38,409 bases of DNA, taken from Streptomyces cellostaticus. GTDB lineage: Bacteria > Actinomycetota > Actinomycetes > Streptomycetales > Streptomycetaceae. The stretch is from contig NZ_KQ948060.1 in NCBI RefSeq assembly GCF_001513965.1, positions 1-38,409 on the forward strand. The letters run 5' to 3'. This document shows positions 6,817 through 14,894 of the stretch, piece by piece; position 1 is the first letter of the stretch; every line of letters starts with the position of its first letter. The position numbers and the translations under genes are program-made. Under the pieces are notes generated by a model that was not told the origin of the DNA, ran no database searches, and saw only the letters and a list, made by a program, of their open reading frames with translations.

Positions 6817-8850
6817 GTGTCCGGTTCGGCGCGGGGCGTCACGGTCGTCGTTCTGGCCGCCTTCGCCACCGTCTATCTCGCCGCCGGATCGGTGCTCGCA
6901 CCGGCCGTGTTCGGGCTCCAGCTCTTCCATGTCCTGCCCGCGTTGCGGCGCCGGGTGCCCGGACGGCTGTGGCTGCTCGCCGCACAGGGAGCCGTCTGCT
7001 ACGCGGCGGTGTACGTCACCGGCGCCTCCGTGGGCATCCTCGGGTTTCTCGGCGGTTCGCTGCTGCTGACCCCCGCGTGGCCCCTGGCTGTAGCGGTCGC
7101 CGCCGGTGCGGCCGTCACCGGGCCCGTGGACTCGGCGATCAGCATGGTGCTCATGAGCCTGGTGATCTACGGTCTCACCCGGCTCACCCAGCGGGCGGAC
7201 GAACTCCACACCGCCCGGCTGGGCCTGACGGCGGCCGCCGTCGCCGAGGAGCGGCTCAGGATCGCCGGTGAGCTGAGCGACGGCCTCGGGCGCGGCCTCG
7301 CCGAGATCACCACCGGGGTGCGGGCCGCCCTGGCGAAGCCGGATCGCGCCGGGCCACTGCTCGCCGACGTCACCCGCTCGGCACGTGACTGCCTCGCCGA
7401 CGCCCGCAGCTCCGCGGCGTCGTACCGCTCGACGTCGCTGGCACCCGAGGTGACGGCGGCACGGGCGCTGCTGACCACCGCCGGTGTGCCCGTCCAGGTG
7501 CGCACCGGGCACACCGAACCCCTGGGCCCCGCGGGCGCGCTGCTCGCAGACGTGCTGCGCGAGGCCGTGACCGATGTCGTCCGGCGCGGCACGGCCACCG
7601 GCTGTCTGATCGAGACGGCCGCCGAGCAGGGACGGATACGGCTGCGCGTCGTCAGCGACGGGGCGCGGACGGCGGAGGACGAGAGTCTCGGTGCGCTGCC
7701 GGAGCGGATCACCGGCGCGGGCGGCACGGTGACCACCGGGCTGACCCCCGAAGGGCGGCACGTCGTGGAGGCCGAACTGCCGGATGCGGCGCGTCCCCGG
7801 GAGCCGGACGGCGACCGGTACGCCCACCTGCTCTCCGTCGCCCTGCTCGTCACCGTGCTGGTCGGCTTCTCACTCAAGAGCCTGCTGCTCGTCCCCGGCG
7901 ACCGTGTCCTGCCCGCCGCCGCCTGCCTGGCCCTGGTGGTGGCGCTGCAGGTCCGCTCGGTGCGCGGACGGCACACGGTGGCGCTCGCGGTGATGGCACT
8001 GTGCACGTATCTGCCGCTCCTCGCGTTCGGCCGCGCCTGGCTCGGGGTCGCCGGGTTCCTCGCCGGACCGTTGCCGCTCGCGTTCCGCCGCCGGGTGGCC
8101 TGGCCGCTGGCCGGCTGTGTGACGGCGAGCGTCGCGCTGATCGGGGCGTGGCTGCGGCTGCCGCTCGCGACGACGGTCAACTACACCCTCAGCACCGTGG
8201 TCACCGGGCTCGTCGTGTACGGACTGCTGCGGCTCGCCCAGATCGTGAACGAACTCAAGGAGGCGCAGCGGCAACTGGCCCGCGCGGCGGTCGTCGAGGA
8301 ACGCCTGCGCGCGGCCCGCGACCTGCACGACCTGCTCGGCCACAGCCTGGCCGGCATGCTGCTGACCTGCGAGCTTGCGCGCAGGCTGCCGCCCGAGCGG
8401 GTGCCGGCCGAACTGGAGAACGTCCTGGCCATGGCCGAACGTGGCGAGGCCGACCTGCGGGCGGCCACCGGCGGCACGGGCAGGATGTCGTTGACCGCGG
8501 AGGCGGCCTCGGTCCGCGCGGTCCTGACCGCCGCGGGCATCGAGGCCGAGATGTCGCTCGCCCACGACACCCTGCCGGCCGCGGCCGAGACCGCACTGAG
8601 CGCGGTGCTGCGGGAGGCGGTCACCAATGTGCTGCGGCACAGCGCCGCCCGGTCCTGCGCGATCTCGACGGCGGTGGAGGACGGCGGGACGCTGCTGCGT
8701 GTGCGCAACGACGGGGCGCGCGGCACGCGCGGCCGCCGGGGATCGTCGGGGATCGGCAACCTGACGGCCCGGCTCGCGGCCCTGGACGGGAAACTGACGG
8801 TCATCGCGCCCGGGGACGGCTGGTTCGAGCTGGTCGCCTGGGTACCGTAG
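6817..8850 (+). CDS. Double-length NarL/DesK-type sensor histidine kinase (pseudokinase-kinase fusion)
   Basis: A 677-residue membrane protein made of two consecutive copies of a DesK-like kinase. Copy 1 (about 1-328) has several N-terminal membrane helices followed by a dimerisation segment AEERLRIAGELSDGLGRGLA, in which Ser154 replaces the phospho-accepting His. Its ATPase N-box reads REAVTDVVRRG (Asn to Asp) and the glycine-rich G-box is lost. Copy 2 (about 329-677) has membrane helices again, then ARDLHDLLGHSLAGML with His504, N-box REAVTNVLRHS, and DGARG...GSSGIGNL. Only copy 2 looks catalytic. The GTG at 6817 is supported by a GGGGGAGG site. The kinase is convergent with the LuxR-type response regulator that is its likely partner. 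Its last 23 codons lie in a tandem duplication. Confidence 0.88.
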   Translation: MSGSARGVTVVVLAAFATVYLAAGSVLAPAVFGLQLFHVLPALRRRVPGRLWLLAAQGAVCYAAVYVTGASVGILGFLGGSLLLTPAWPLAVAVAAGAAVTGPVDSAISMVLMSLVIYGLTRLTQRADELHTARLGLTAAAVAEERLRIAGELSDGLGRGLAEITTGVRAALAKPDRAGPLLADVTRSARDCLADARSSAASYRSTSLAPEVTAARALLTTAGVPVQVRTGHTEPLGPAGALLADVLREAVTDVVRRGTATGCLIETAAEQGRIRLRVVSDGARTAEDESLGALPERITGAGGTVTTGLTPEGRHVVEAELPDAARPREPDGDRYAHLLSVALLVTVLVGFSLKSLLLVPGDRVLPAAACLALVVALQVRSVRGRHTVALAVMALCTYLPLLAFGRAWLGVAGFLAGPLPLAFRRRVAWPLAGCVTASVALIGAWLRLPLATTVNYTLSTVVTGLVVYGLLRLAQIVNELKEAQRQLARAAVVEERLRAARDLHDLLGHSLAGMLLTCELARRLPPERVPAELENVLAMAERGEADLRAATGGTGRMSLTAEAASVRAVLTAAGIEAEMSLAHDTLPAAAETALSAVLREAVTNVLRHSAARSCAISTAVEDGGTLLRVRNDGARGTRGRRGSSGIGNLTARLAALDGKLTVIAPGDGWFELVAWVP

Positions 8851-8912
8851 CGCTCCGCTGGAAGGCCGGTACGCCGCCTGCGGGTGCGTCGTGGCCGGTC
8901 GCGCAGTTCCCC

Positions 8913-8928
8913 GCGCCCCTTTGGGCGC
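8913..8928. terminator. Bidirectional stem-loop, copy 1
   Basis: GCGCCC-cttt-GGGCGC is a perfect 6-bp stem with a four-base loop, 62 bp after the kinase stop. It lies in duplication unit 1. It is short but GC-only, and probably contributes to termination of the kinase transcript. Confidence 0.5.
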
Positions 8929-9077
8929 TCAGATCCAGCCCGCGCCCTGGACGGGAAACTGACGGTCATCGCGCCCGGGGACGGCTGGTTCGAGCTGGTC
9001 GCCTGGGTACCGTAGCGCTCCGCTGGAAGGCCGGTACGCCGCCTGCGGGTGCGTCGTGGCTGGTCGCGCAGTTCCCC

Positions 9078-9093
9078 GCGCCCCTTTGGGCGC
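9078..9093. terminator. Bidirectional stem-loop, copy 2
   Basis: This is the same GCGCCC-cttt-GGGCGC stem-loop in duplication unit 2, directly abutting the stop codon of the minus-strand response regulator. It probably terminates that transcript and offers a second stop for read-through from the kinase. Confidence 0.5.
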
Positions 9094-9702
9094 TCAGATC
9101 CAGCCCGCCTCCGTCGCGATGCGGACGGCGTCCGTGCGGTTGCGGGCGTTGAGCTTGGTGACGATGGCCGTGAGGTAGTTGCGGACCGTCCCCGCCGTGA
9201 GGTGGACCTGCTGGGCGATCTCGGTGGCCTCCGCGCCCGACGCCACCAGCCGGAGCACCTCGGCCTCGCGCGGGGTGAGCGGATTCTCGGCCAGGTCCCA
9301 GGCGGTGAGCGCGAGCGAGGGGTCGAGCACCCGCTCGCCCGCCGCCACCTTCCGTACGGCGCCGACCAGTTCCTCCGGCGGCGCGGTCTTCAGCACGAAC
9401 CCGTCCACCCGCGCACCGAGCGCCCGCCGCAGGTGTCCGGGCTTGCCGTACGCGGTGAGCATCAGTACCCGGCAGCCCGGCAGTTTCTCGCGCAGTACGG
9501 CCGCCGCGTCCAGCCCGTCCATCGTTCCCGGCATGTCGATGTCGAGGACGGCCACGTCCGGTTCGTAGACCCGGGCCGCGTCCACGGCCGCGGCGGCGGA
9601 GTCGACGTCGGCGACGACCTCGATGTCCGCCTCGAGGCCGAGCAGCGCTGCCAGCGCCCCCCTGATGACGTGCTGATCCTCCGCCAGAAGCACCCGTATC
9701 AC
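9094..9702 (-). CDS. NarL/DesR-type response regulator
   Basis: A 202-residue two-domain regulator. The receiver domain begins IRVLLAEDQH, with acidic pocket E8-D9, phospho-acceptor Asp54 (VAVLDIDMPG), the TAYGK switch segment and VLKTAPPEEL with the conserved Lys. The LuxR/GerE output domain is NPLTPREAEVLRLVASGAEATEIAQQVHLTAGTVRNYLTAIVTKLNARNRTDAVRIA. The GTG at 9702 opens exactly at the first receiver strand; no good Shine-Dalgarno precedes it, but a TATATG element lies seven bases upstream with CGGACA 17 bp further up, so the transcript may be leaderless. It is the likely partner of the convergent kinase and probably controls the divergent ABC exporter. Confidence 0.9.
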   Translation of the reverse strand: MIRVLLAEDQHVIRGALAALLGLEADIEVVADVDSAAAAVDAARVYEPDVAVLDIDMPGTMDGLDAAAVLREKLPGCRVLMLTAYGKPGHLRRALGARVDGFVLKTAPPEELVGAVRKVAAGERVLDPSLALTAWDLAENPLTPREAEVLRLVASGAEATEIAQQVHLTAGTVRNYLTAIVTKLNARNRTDAVRIATEAGWI

Positions 9703-9743
9703 CCGGCCACATATACCAGTTGAGGAGTGCGGTGTCCGGATCA

Positions 9744-9772
9744 TCCGGCTCATGACGAGGTCATGCTCCGGA
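9744..9772. promoter_or_regulatory. Candidate operator dyad between response regulator and ABC exporter
   Basis: TCCGG-ct-CATGAC-gag-GTCATG-ct-CCGGA is a 29-bp dyad in which 11 of 13 arm positions pair. It sits in the divergent spacer between the LuxR-type regulator and the ABC exporter, the expected position for its dimeric binding site. Assignment to this regulator is inference. Confidence 0.5.
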
Positions 9773-9822
9773 CATGACGCCGTCTCTGGGCCGCTTCGCG
9801 CCTGGTCAGCAGGCTTGAACGC

Positions 9823-10554
9823 ATGGCAGACACAGTGCGGTTGGACGCAGTCAGCAAGGTCTACGGCAAAGGGCAGGGGGCCGTCGCCGCGCTCCGTGAG
9901 GTCTCGGTGAGCATTCCGCGAGGCAGCTTCACCGCGGTGATGGGCCCCTCCGGATCGGGCAAGAGCACCTTCCTGCAGTGTGCCGCCGGCCTCGACACGC
10001 CCACGTCGGGCACCGTCCGGCTGGGGGACACGGACCTGACGGGAATGAACGAGACGAAGCTGACCCGGCTGCGCCGGCAGCGGGTCGGGTTCGTCTTCCA
10101 GGCGTTCAACCTCATGCCCGCGCTGACGGCGCTGGAGAACATCACCCTGCCGCTGCGGCTGGCCGGCGCCCGCCCGGACAAGGCGTGGCTGGGCGAGATC
10201 GTGCGCAGGGTGGGTCTCGAAGGCCGTACGAACCGCCGTCCGGCCCAGCTCTCCGGCGGCCAGCAGCAGCGCGTCGCCCTCGCCCGCGCCCTGGCCACCC
10301 GGCCAGAGGTGATCTTCGGGGACGAACCGACCGGAGCGCTCGACACGATGACCGCCCGCGATGTCCTGGCCCTGCTGCGGGAGACGGTGGACGACATGGG
10401 CCAGACGGTGGTCATGGTGACGCACGACCCGGTGGCCGCCTCGTACGCGGACACCGTCCTGTTCCTGGCCGACGGCCGCATCGTGGACCAGATGGGCGGC
10501 CCGACCTCCGACAAGATCGCCGAACGGATGACCCGGCTGGGAGCGTGGAAGTGA
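9823..10554 (+). CDS. MacB/LolD-type ABC transporter ATP-binding protein
   Basis: A 243-residue cytosolic ATPase that powers the FtsX-type permease encoded next. Walker A GPSGSGKST is at 41-49, the Q-loop is in FVFQAFNLMPALTALENI (Gln93), the signature LSGGQQQR at 143-150, Walker B VIFGDEPTGALD with Asp167-Glu168, and the H-loop His201 (VTHDP). The FQAFNL and LSGGQQQR variants are typical of the MacB/LolD subfamily that exports peptides, macrolides or lipoproteins, or detoxifies membrane-active antibiotics. It overlaps the permease start by one base (TGATG). A LuxR-type response regulator is encoded divergently. Confidence 0.93.
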   Translation: MADTVRLDAVSKVYGKGQGAVAALREVSVSIPRGSFTAVMGPSGSGKSTFLQCAAGLDTPTSGTVRLGDTDLTGMNETKLTRLRRQRVGFVFQAFNLMPALTALENITLPLRLAGARPDKAWLGEIVRRVGLEGRTNRRPAQLSGGQQQRVALARALATRPEVIFGDEPTGALDTMTARDVLALLRETVDDMGQTVVMVTHDPVAASYADTVLFLADGRIVDQMGGPTSDKIAERMTRLGAWK

Positions 10555-13010
10555 TGGCCGTGCTGACCCTCGCACTGAAGACGCTGCGCCACCGGAAAGC
10601 CGCCTTCGCCGGGGCGTTCGTCACCCTGCTGTGCGCCGCCGCGCTGATCACCGCCTGCGGGATGCTGCTGGAGACCGGGCTGCGCGGCCGGGTCGCACCC
10701 GAGCGCTACGCGGGCGCCCCGGTCGTGGTCGCCGGAGACCAGTACGTGCACCAGACCGTCCACAAGTCCAACGGCAAGACGAAGCACAAGGCCAAGCCGA
10801 TCGCCGAACGCGCCTGGATTCCCTCGTCGTTGACGCAGACACTGCGCCGGAGTGCCGGCGTGCGCGAGGTGGTCGCCGAGGTGACCTTCCCCGTCGGCAC
10901 CAGCGGCGGCCAGGCGCAGGGCCACGGCTGGGACTCGGCGGCCCTCACCCCCTTCACCCTGGCCTCCGGCCGCGCCCCGAAGACCGCCGCCGAGGTGGTC
11001 GTGGACGCCCGCTCGGGCGCCCGGGCAGGGACCCGGCTGCGCATACTGACCCCGGCGGGGGCCGCCACGTACCGGGTGTCGGGCGTCACCCGGCAGGCCC
11101 TGCCCACCCAGCACACCCTCTTCTTCGCCCCGGCCGAGGCCCGTCGGCTGGCGGGCCGCCCGGGGCAGGTCAGCGCCATCGGGGTCTTCCCGAAGACGGG
11201 TGAACGGCCCGGCCTGGCCGCCGCCCTGCGCGGGACCAGGGCACGGGAGTACACCGGGGAAGCCCGCGGCGCCGTCGAGTTCCTCGACGCGGAGCAGGCC
11301 CGGGTCAAACTCGTCAGCCTGGGCGGAGCACTCGGCGGTACGTCCCTCCTGGTCGCGATCCTCGTCGTGGCCGGCACCTTCGCGCTCTCCATCCAGCAGC
11401 GGCAGCGCGAGATCGCCCTGCTGCGCGCGGTCGCGGCCACCCCGAAGCAGTTGCGCCGGCTGCTCGGCGGCGAGGCGCTCGTGACCGCCGTCGCCGCGGG
11501 AGCGGCCGGCTCCGCCGCCGGCATCGCACTGGGCTTCTGGCTGCGCTCCCGGTTCGTGGCGCTCGGCGCCGTACCGGAGCATCTGCGGCTGGTGGTCAGC
11601 CCCTTCCCCGCCTTCGCCGCGCTGCTCGCCACGGTGCTGGCAGCCTGGACGGCGGCCCGTCTCTCGGCCCGCCGGGCGGCCCGGGTGCGCCCGGTGGAGG
11701 CGCTCGGCGAGGCCGCGCTGCCGACCGCCCGGCTGCCCTGGCCCCGGCTGGTGGCCGGCCTGCTCGCCACCGCGGCGGCCGTCGTCCTCACCCTCGTCCT
11801 GTCGACGCTGTCCACCGAGGCGGCCAGCAGCCCGGTGACCATGCTCACCGCCCTGATGTGGACCGTGGCGGTGTCCCTCCTCGGCCCCCTGCCGGCCCGT
11901 GCGGCGGCCGCCCTGCTCACCCTGCCGCTGCGCGTCTCCCGGACCGCCGGCCACCTCGCCGCGGCCAACCTGCGCACCGGATCCCGGCGCCTGGCGTCCG
12001 TCGTCACCCCGCTGTGCCTGCTCGTGGCGATGGCGTGCACCATCCTCTTCGTCCAGACCACGATGGGCCACGCCGCCCAGCGGGAGGTCGCCGCGGGCAG
12101 CCGCGCCGACTACGTCCTCGGCCCCCAGGTCCCCGGTTCGGCCGCCCGATCCCTGCGCGGGCGGCCGGGCGTCGAGGCCGTCACCGAGGTCCTGCACACC
12201 TCGGTACGGGTCGGCCTGACCAAGTACGGTGCACAGGCGGTGACGACCGAGGGCCTCATGCGGACGACCGACCTGGGCGTGGTCGCCGGTTCCCTGCGCG
12301 ACCTCGGCAAGGACTCCATGGCGGTCAGCGAGAACGCCGCCGACCGCCTCGGTGTCTCCGTGGGCGACACGGTCCGCCTCACCCTGGGCGACGGCACCCC
12401 CGCCACCCTCAAGGTCGCCGCGCTCTACACCCGCGGCCTGGGCTACGGCGACCTCACCCTCTCCCACGCCCTGGTCGCCCCGCACGTGGACAACCCCATG
12501 GGCCCCCTCTACGTCGCGGCCCCCGGCCTGACCCGCGCCGAACTGTCCGCCCTGGTCGCGGCGGTCCCCTCCGTCACGGTCATGGACCATGCCCGGGCCG
12601 TCGCCGCGAGCGCACCCGACGCCGAGGTGAACTACGTGGCCATGGGCCTGATCATCGCCTTCAGTGCGATCGCCGTGATCAACACCCTGGGCATGTCGAC
12701 CGCGGACCGCTCCCGGGAACTGGCCCTGCTGCGGCTGGTGGGCACCACACGGCGCCAGGTCCTGCGCGTACTGCGCCTGGAGGCGCTCGCCGCCCTCGCT
12801 ATCGCCACGGTCCTCGGCACGGGCATCGCCCTGCTCACCCTGACCGCCTTCGCCACCGGCATGACCGGCTCGCCCCTCCCGTACATCCCGCCGCTCACCT
12901 ACCTCGGGGTACTCGCACCCACAGCCGCCCTCGCCCTCACCGCGACGGCTCTCCCGGCCCGGCTGGCCCTGCGGCAGCGCCCCGCGGAGGCGATCGGCGG
13001 GCGGCAGTGA
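10554..13010 (+). CDS. FtsX-family ABC transporter permease
   Basis: An 818-residue permease with two FtsX-like modules. An N-terminal membrane anchor (about 15-40) is followed by a large extracytoplasmic region of about 200 residues. The first membrane block (LVAILVVAGTFALSIQQRQREIALLRAVAATPKQL, about 260-400) is followed by further helices, a second extracytoplasmic domain and a C-terminal block (IIAFSAIAVINTLGMSTADRSRELALLRLVGTTRRQVLRVLR). The REIALLRAVAATPKQ and RELALLRLVGTTRRQ segments are the usual cytosolic coupling motifs. The ATG at 10554 is coupled to the ATPase stop. The substrate is unknown. Confidence 0.92.
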   Translation: MAVLTLALKTLRHRKAAFAGAFVTLLCAAALITACGMLLETGLRGRVAPERYAGAPVVVAGDQYVHQTVHKSNGKTKHKAKPIAERAWIPSSLTQTLRRSAGVREVVAEVTFPVGTSGGQAQGHGWDSAALTPFTLASGRAPKTAAEVVVDARSGARAGTRLRILTPAGAATYRVSGVTRQALPTQHTLFFAPAEARRLAGRPGQVSAIGVFPKTGERPGLAAALRGTRAREYTGEARGAVEFLDAEQARVKLVSLGGALGGTSLLVAILVVAGTFALSIQQRQREIALLRAVAATPKQLRRLLGGEALVTAVAAGAAGSAAGIALGFWLRSRFVALGAVPEHLRLVVSPFPAFAALLATVLAAWTAARLSARRAARVRPVEALGEAALPTARLPWPRLVAGLLATAAAVVLTLVLSTLSTEAASSPVTMLTALMWTVAVSLLGPLPARAAAALLTLPLRVSRTAGHLAAANLRTGSRRLASVVTPLCLLVAMACTILFVQTTMGHAAQREVAAGSRADYVLGPQVPGSAARSLRGRPGVEAVTEVLHTSVRVGLTKYGAQAVTTEGLMRTTDLGVVAGSLRDLGKDSMAVSENAADRLGVSVGDTVRLTLGDGTPATLKVAALYTRGLGYGDLTLSHALVAPHVDNPMGPLYVAAPGLTRAELSALVAAVPSVTVMDHARAVAASAPDAEVNYVAMGLIIAFSAIAVINTLGMSTADRSRELALLRLVGTTRRQVLRVLRLEALAALAIATVLGTGIALLTLTAFATGMTGSPLPYIPPLTYLGVLAPTAALALTATALPARLALRQRPAEAIGGRQ

Positions 13011-13032
13011 CGCCGACGGGTCCGGCTCCGCG

Positions 13033-13072
13033 GGTTTCAACGCCCTGAGGCCCTCTCCAGGGCGTTGAAACC
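13033..13072 (+). terminator. 14-bp perfect stem-loop after the FtsX permease
   Basis: GGTTTCAACGCCCT (13033-13046) and AGGGCGTTGAAACC (13059-13072) are perfect inverted repeats separated by 12 bases, 22 bp after the permease stop. This is a strong terminator candidate without a U-tract. Its right arm overlaps the direct-repeat array at 13065-13093, so it may instead, or also, be part of an operator for the next operon. Confidence 0.65.
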
Positions 13073-13093
13073 GGGTTGAAGCCGATCTGAACC
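13065..13093 (+). promoter_or_regulatory. Three 11-bp-spaced direct repeats upstream of the ABC-2 exporter
   Basis: TTGAAaCC (13065), TTGAAgCC (13076) and CTGAAcCG (13087) recur with an exact 11-bp period, ending 24 bp before the ATG at 13117. Direct repeats at one helical turn overlapping a -35 region are the known binding architecture of OmpR-type winged-helix activators, including SARPs and PhoP. A SARP is encoded just downstream. A weak -10 (CAAGCT, 13104-13109) would place transcription start at the ATG itself; no Shine-Dalgarno is visible there. Confidence 0.5.
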
Positions 13094-13116
13094 GCCCGGG
13101 CCGCAAGCTCTGCGGC

Positions 13117-14088
13117 ATGACGGCGACGAACCACGAACTCGCGATCGCAGCCACCGGGCTGCGCAAGTCCTACGGGGACAAGACCGTCCTCGACGGCATC
13201 GACATCCAGGTACCCGCGGGCACGATCTTCTCCCTGCTCGGGCCGAACGGCGCGGGCAAGACCACGGCGGTCAACATCCTGTCCACCCTGATCCGCGCCG
13301 ACGGCGGACAGGCCCGGATCGCCGGGCACGACCTCACCGCCGAGGCCCAGGCGGTACGGGCCGCCATCGGTGTCACCGGCCAGTTCTCCGCCGTGGACGG
13401 ACTGATCACCGGCGAGGAGAACATGCTCCTCATGGCGGACCTGAACCACCTGTCCAAGCGTGAGGGCCGGCAGGTCACCGCCGAGCTGCTGGAGCGCTTC
13501 GACCTGGTCGAGGCGGCGAAGAAGCCCGCGTCCACCTACTCCGGCGGCATGAAGCGCCGCCTCGACATCGCCATGACCCTGGTCGGCAGCCCGCGGATCA
13601 TCTTCCTCGACGAGCCGACCACCGGACTCGACCCGCGCTCCCGCCACACCATGTGGCAGATCATCCGCGAGCTGGTCTCCGGCGGCACCACGGTCTTCCT
13701 CACCACCCAGTACCTGGACGAGGCCGACCAGCTCGCCGACCGCATCGCCGTGCTCAACGGCGGCAAGCTCGTCGCCCAGGGCAGTGCCGAGGAGCTCAAG
13801 CGGCTCGTCCCCGGGGGACACGTACGGCTGCGGTTCTCCGACCCGGTGGCGTACGAGCAGGCGGCCACCGCACTGCGCGAGACCACCCGCGACGACCAGG
13901 CGCTCGCCCTGCAGATCCCCAGCGACGGAACCCAGCGCGAGCTGCGCGCCATCCTCGACTGGCTCGACAGCGCCGGCATCGAGTCCGACGAACTGTCCGT
14001 GCACACCCCGGACCTGGACGACGTGTTCTTCGCCCTGACCGGCAGCCCCGTACCTGCTCAGTCCGCCGACAAGGAGACCGTCCGATGA
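13117..14088 (+). CDS. DrrA-type ABC-2 exporter ATP-binding protein
   Basis: A 323-residue ATPase of the daunorubicin-resistance (DrrA) family. Walker A GPNGAGKTT is at 42-50, the Q-loop in GVTGQFSAVDGLITGEEN, the signature in TYSGGMKRRLDIA near 142, Walker B IIFLDEPTTGLDP and the switch region TVFLTTQYLDEADQLAD, where Gln replaces the H-loop His as is common in this family. The C-terminal 90 residues are the usual DrrA regulatory extension (LDDVFFALTG). It pairs with the ABC-2 permease that starts inside its stop codon (ATGA overlap). Family members export antibiotics and other hydrophobic drugs; the substrate here is unknown. Confidence 0.93.
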   Translation: MTATNHELAIAATGLRKSYGDKTVLDGIDIQVPAGTIFSLLGPNGAGKTTAVNILSTLIRADGGQARIAGHDLTAEAQAVRAAIGVTGQFSAVDGLITGEENMLLMADLNHLSKREGRQVTAELLERFDLVEAAKKPASTYSGGMKRRLDIAMTLVGSPRIIFLDEPTTGLDPRSRHTMWQIIRELVSGGTTVFLTTQYLDEADQLADRIAVLNGGKLVAQGSAEELKRLVPGGHVRLRFSDPVAYEQAATALRETTRDDQALALQIPSDGTQRELRAILDWLDSAGIESDELSVHTPDLDDVFFALTGSPVPAQSADKETVR

Positions 14089-14894
14089 GCGCCGCCCCCC
14101 AGTCCCTGCGGGCCCACCCCTTCCGCGACAACCTCACCATGCTGCGGCGCAACCTTCTGCACGCCCGCCGCTACCCCTCTCTCACCCTGAACCTGCTGCT
14201 CACCCCGGTCATCCTGCTGCTGCTCTTCGTGTACGTCTTCGGCGACGTGATGAGCGCCGGCATCAACGGCGGCCACGCCGACCGCGCCGACTACGTCGCC
14301 TACCTGGTCCCCGGCATTCTCTTCCTGACCGCGGCCATGACCTCGCTCGGCACCGCGGTGTCCGTGGCCACCGACATGACCGAGGGCATCATGGCCCGGT
14401 TCCGCACCATGGCGATCTCCCGCGCCTCCGTGCTGATCGGCCATGTCATCGGCAGCGTGATCCAGACGCTGATGGCCCTGGTGCTGGTCCTGGGCATCGG
14501 AGTGGCCATCGGCTTCCGGCCCGACGCGACACCGGTGGAGTGGATCGCGGCGGCCGGGCTGATGGCGCTGGTCAGCCTCTCACTGACCTGGATCGCGGTC
14601 GGCATCGGCCTGGTGAGCCCGAACGCGGAGGGGGCCAGCAACATCGGCATGCCGCTGGTGATGCTGCCGTTCCTGTCCAGCGCGTTCGTGCCGGTGGACG
14701 CCATGCCGGGCTGGTTCCGCTGGTTCGCCGAGTACCAGCCGTTCTCGCCCTTCATCGAGACCCTGCGCGGGCTGCTGCTGGGCAGCGAGATCGGCACGAA
14801 GAACGCGCTGCTGGCCGTCGGCTGGTGCCTGGGGCTGACCGTGCTCGGCTACCTGTGGTCCAAGGCCCGGTTCAACCGCGAGCCGCGGGCTTGA
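14085..14894 (+). CDS. DrrB-type ABC-2 exporter permease
   Basis: A 269-residue ABC-2 permease with about six membrane helices. The N-terminal cytosolic segment (DNLTMLRRNLLHARRYPSLTLNLL) precedes helix 1 (LTPVILLLLFVYVFG); the YLVPGILFLTAAM, MARFRTMAISRASVLIGHV, LPFLSSAFVPVDAMPGWFRWFAEYQPFSPFIETLRGLL motifs are characteristic of the DrrB family. Its ATG overlaps the ATPase stop (ATGA). The last 23 bp overlap tail-to-tail with the 3' end of the minus-strand SARP gene, so there is no room for an intergenic terminator between the two. Confidence 0.93.
   Translation: MSAAPQSLRAHPFRDNLTMLRRNLLHARRYPSLTLNLLLTPVILLLLFVYVFGDVMSAGINGGHADRADYVAYLVPGILFLTAAMTSLGTAVSVATDMTEGIMARFRTMAISRASVLIGHVIGSVIQTLMALVLVLGIGVAIGFRPDATPVEWIAAAGLMALVSLSLTWIAVGIGLVSPNAEGASNIGMPLVMLPFLSSAFVPVDAMPGWFRWFAEYQPFSPFIETLRGLLLGSEIGTKNALLAVGWCLGLTVLGYLWSKARFNREPRA

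Larger units (their letters stand above)
8779..9108. repeat. 165-bp tandem duplication across the 3' ends of kinase and response regulator
   Basis: Unit 1 (8779-8943) and unit 2 (8944-9108) are identical except for one base (C at 8896, T at 9061). Each unit carries the last 23 codons and stop of the kinase, the whole intergenic spacer, and the last four codons and stop of the minus-strand response regulator. The true kinase stop is in unit 1 and the true regulator stop is in unit 2, so neither protein changes length. The spacer includes the sequence GTCGCGCAGTTCCCCGCGCC, which I recall as a frequent extragenic repeat in Streptomyces genomes. Confidence 0.95.

Noticed and set aside
8851..9093. 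Duplicated spacer considered as a transposon end or MITE
   Set aside because: The duplication is tandem and includes coding sequence; there are no terminal inverted repeats or target-site duplications.
8001..9152. Plus-strand open frame crossing the kinase end and duplication
   Set aside because: Out of frame with the kinase domains; it stays open only because the 165-bp unit (a multiple of three) is repeated.
9861..13166. 1101-codon minus-strand open frame opposite the ABC/FtsX genes
   Set aside because: Arises from GC-rich codon bias of the real genes; Gly/Gln/Arg-rich with no domain, and spans two unrelated genes and a hairpin.
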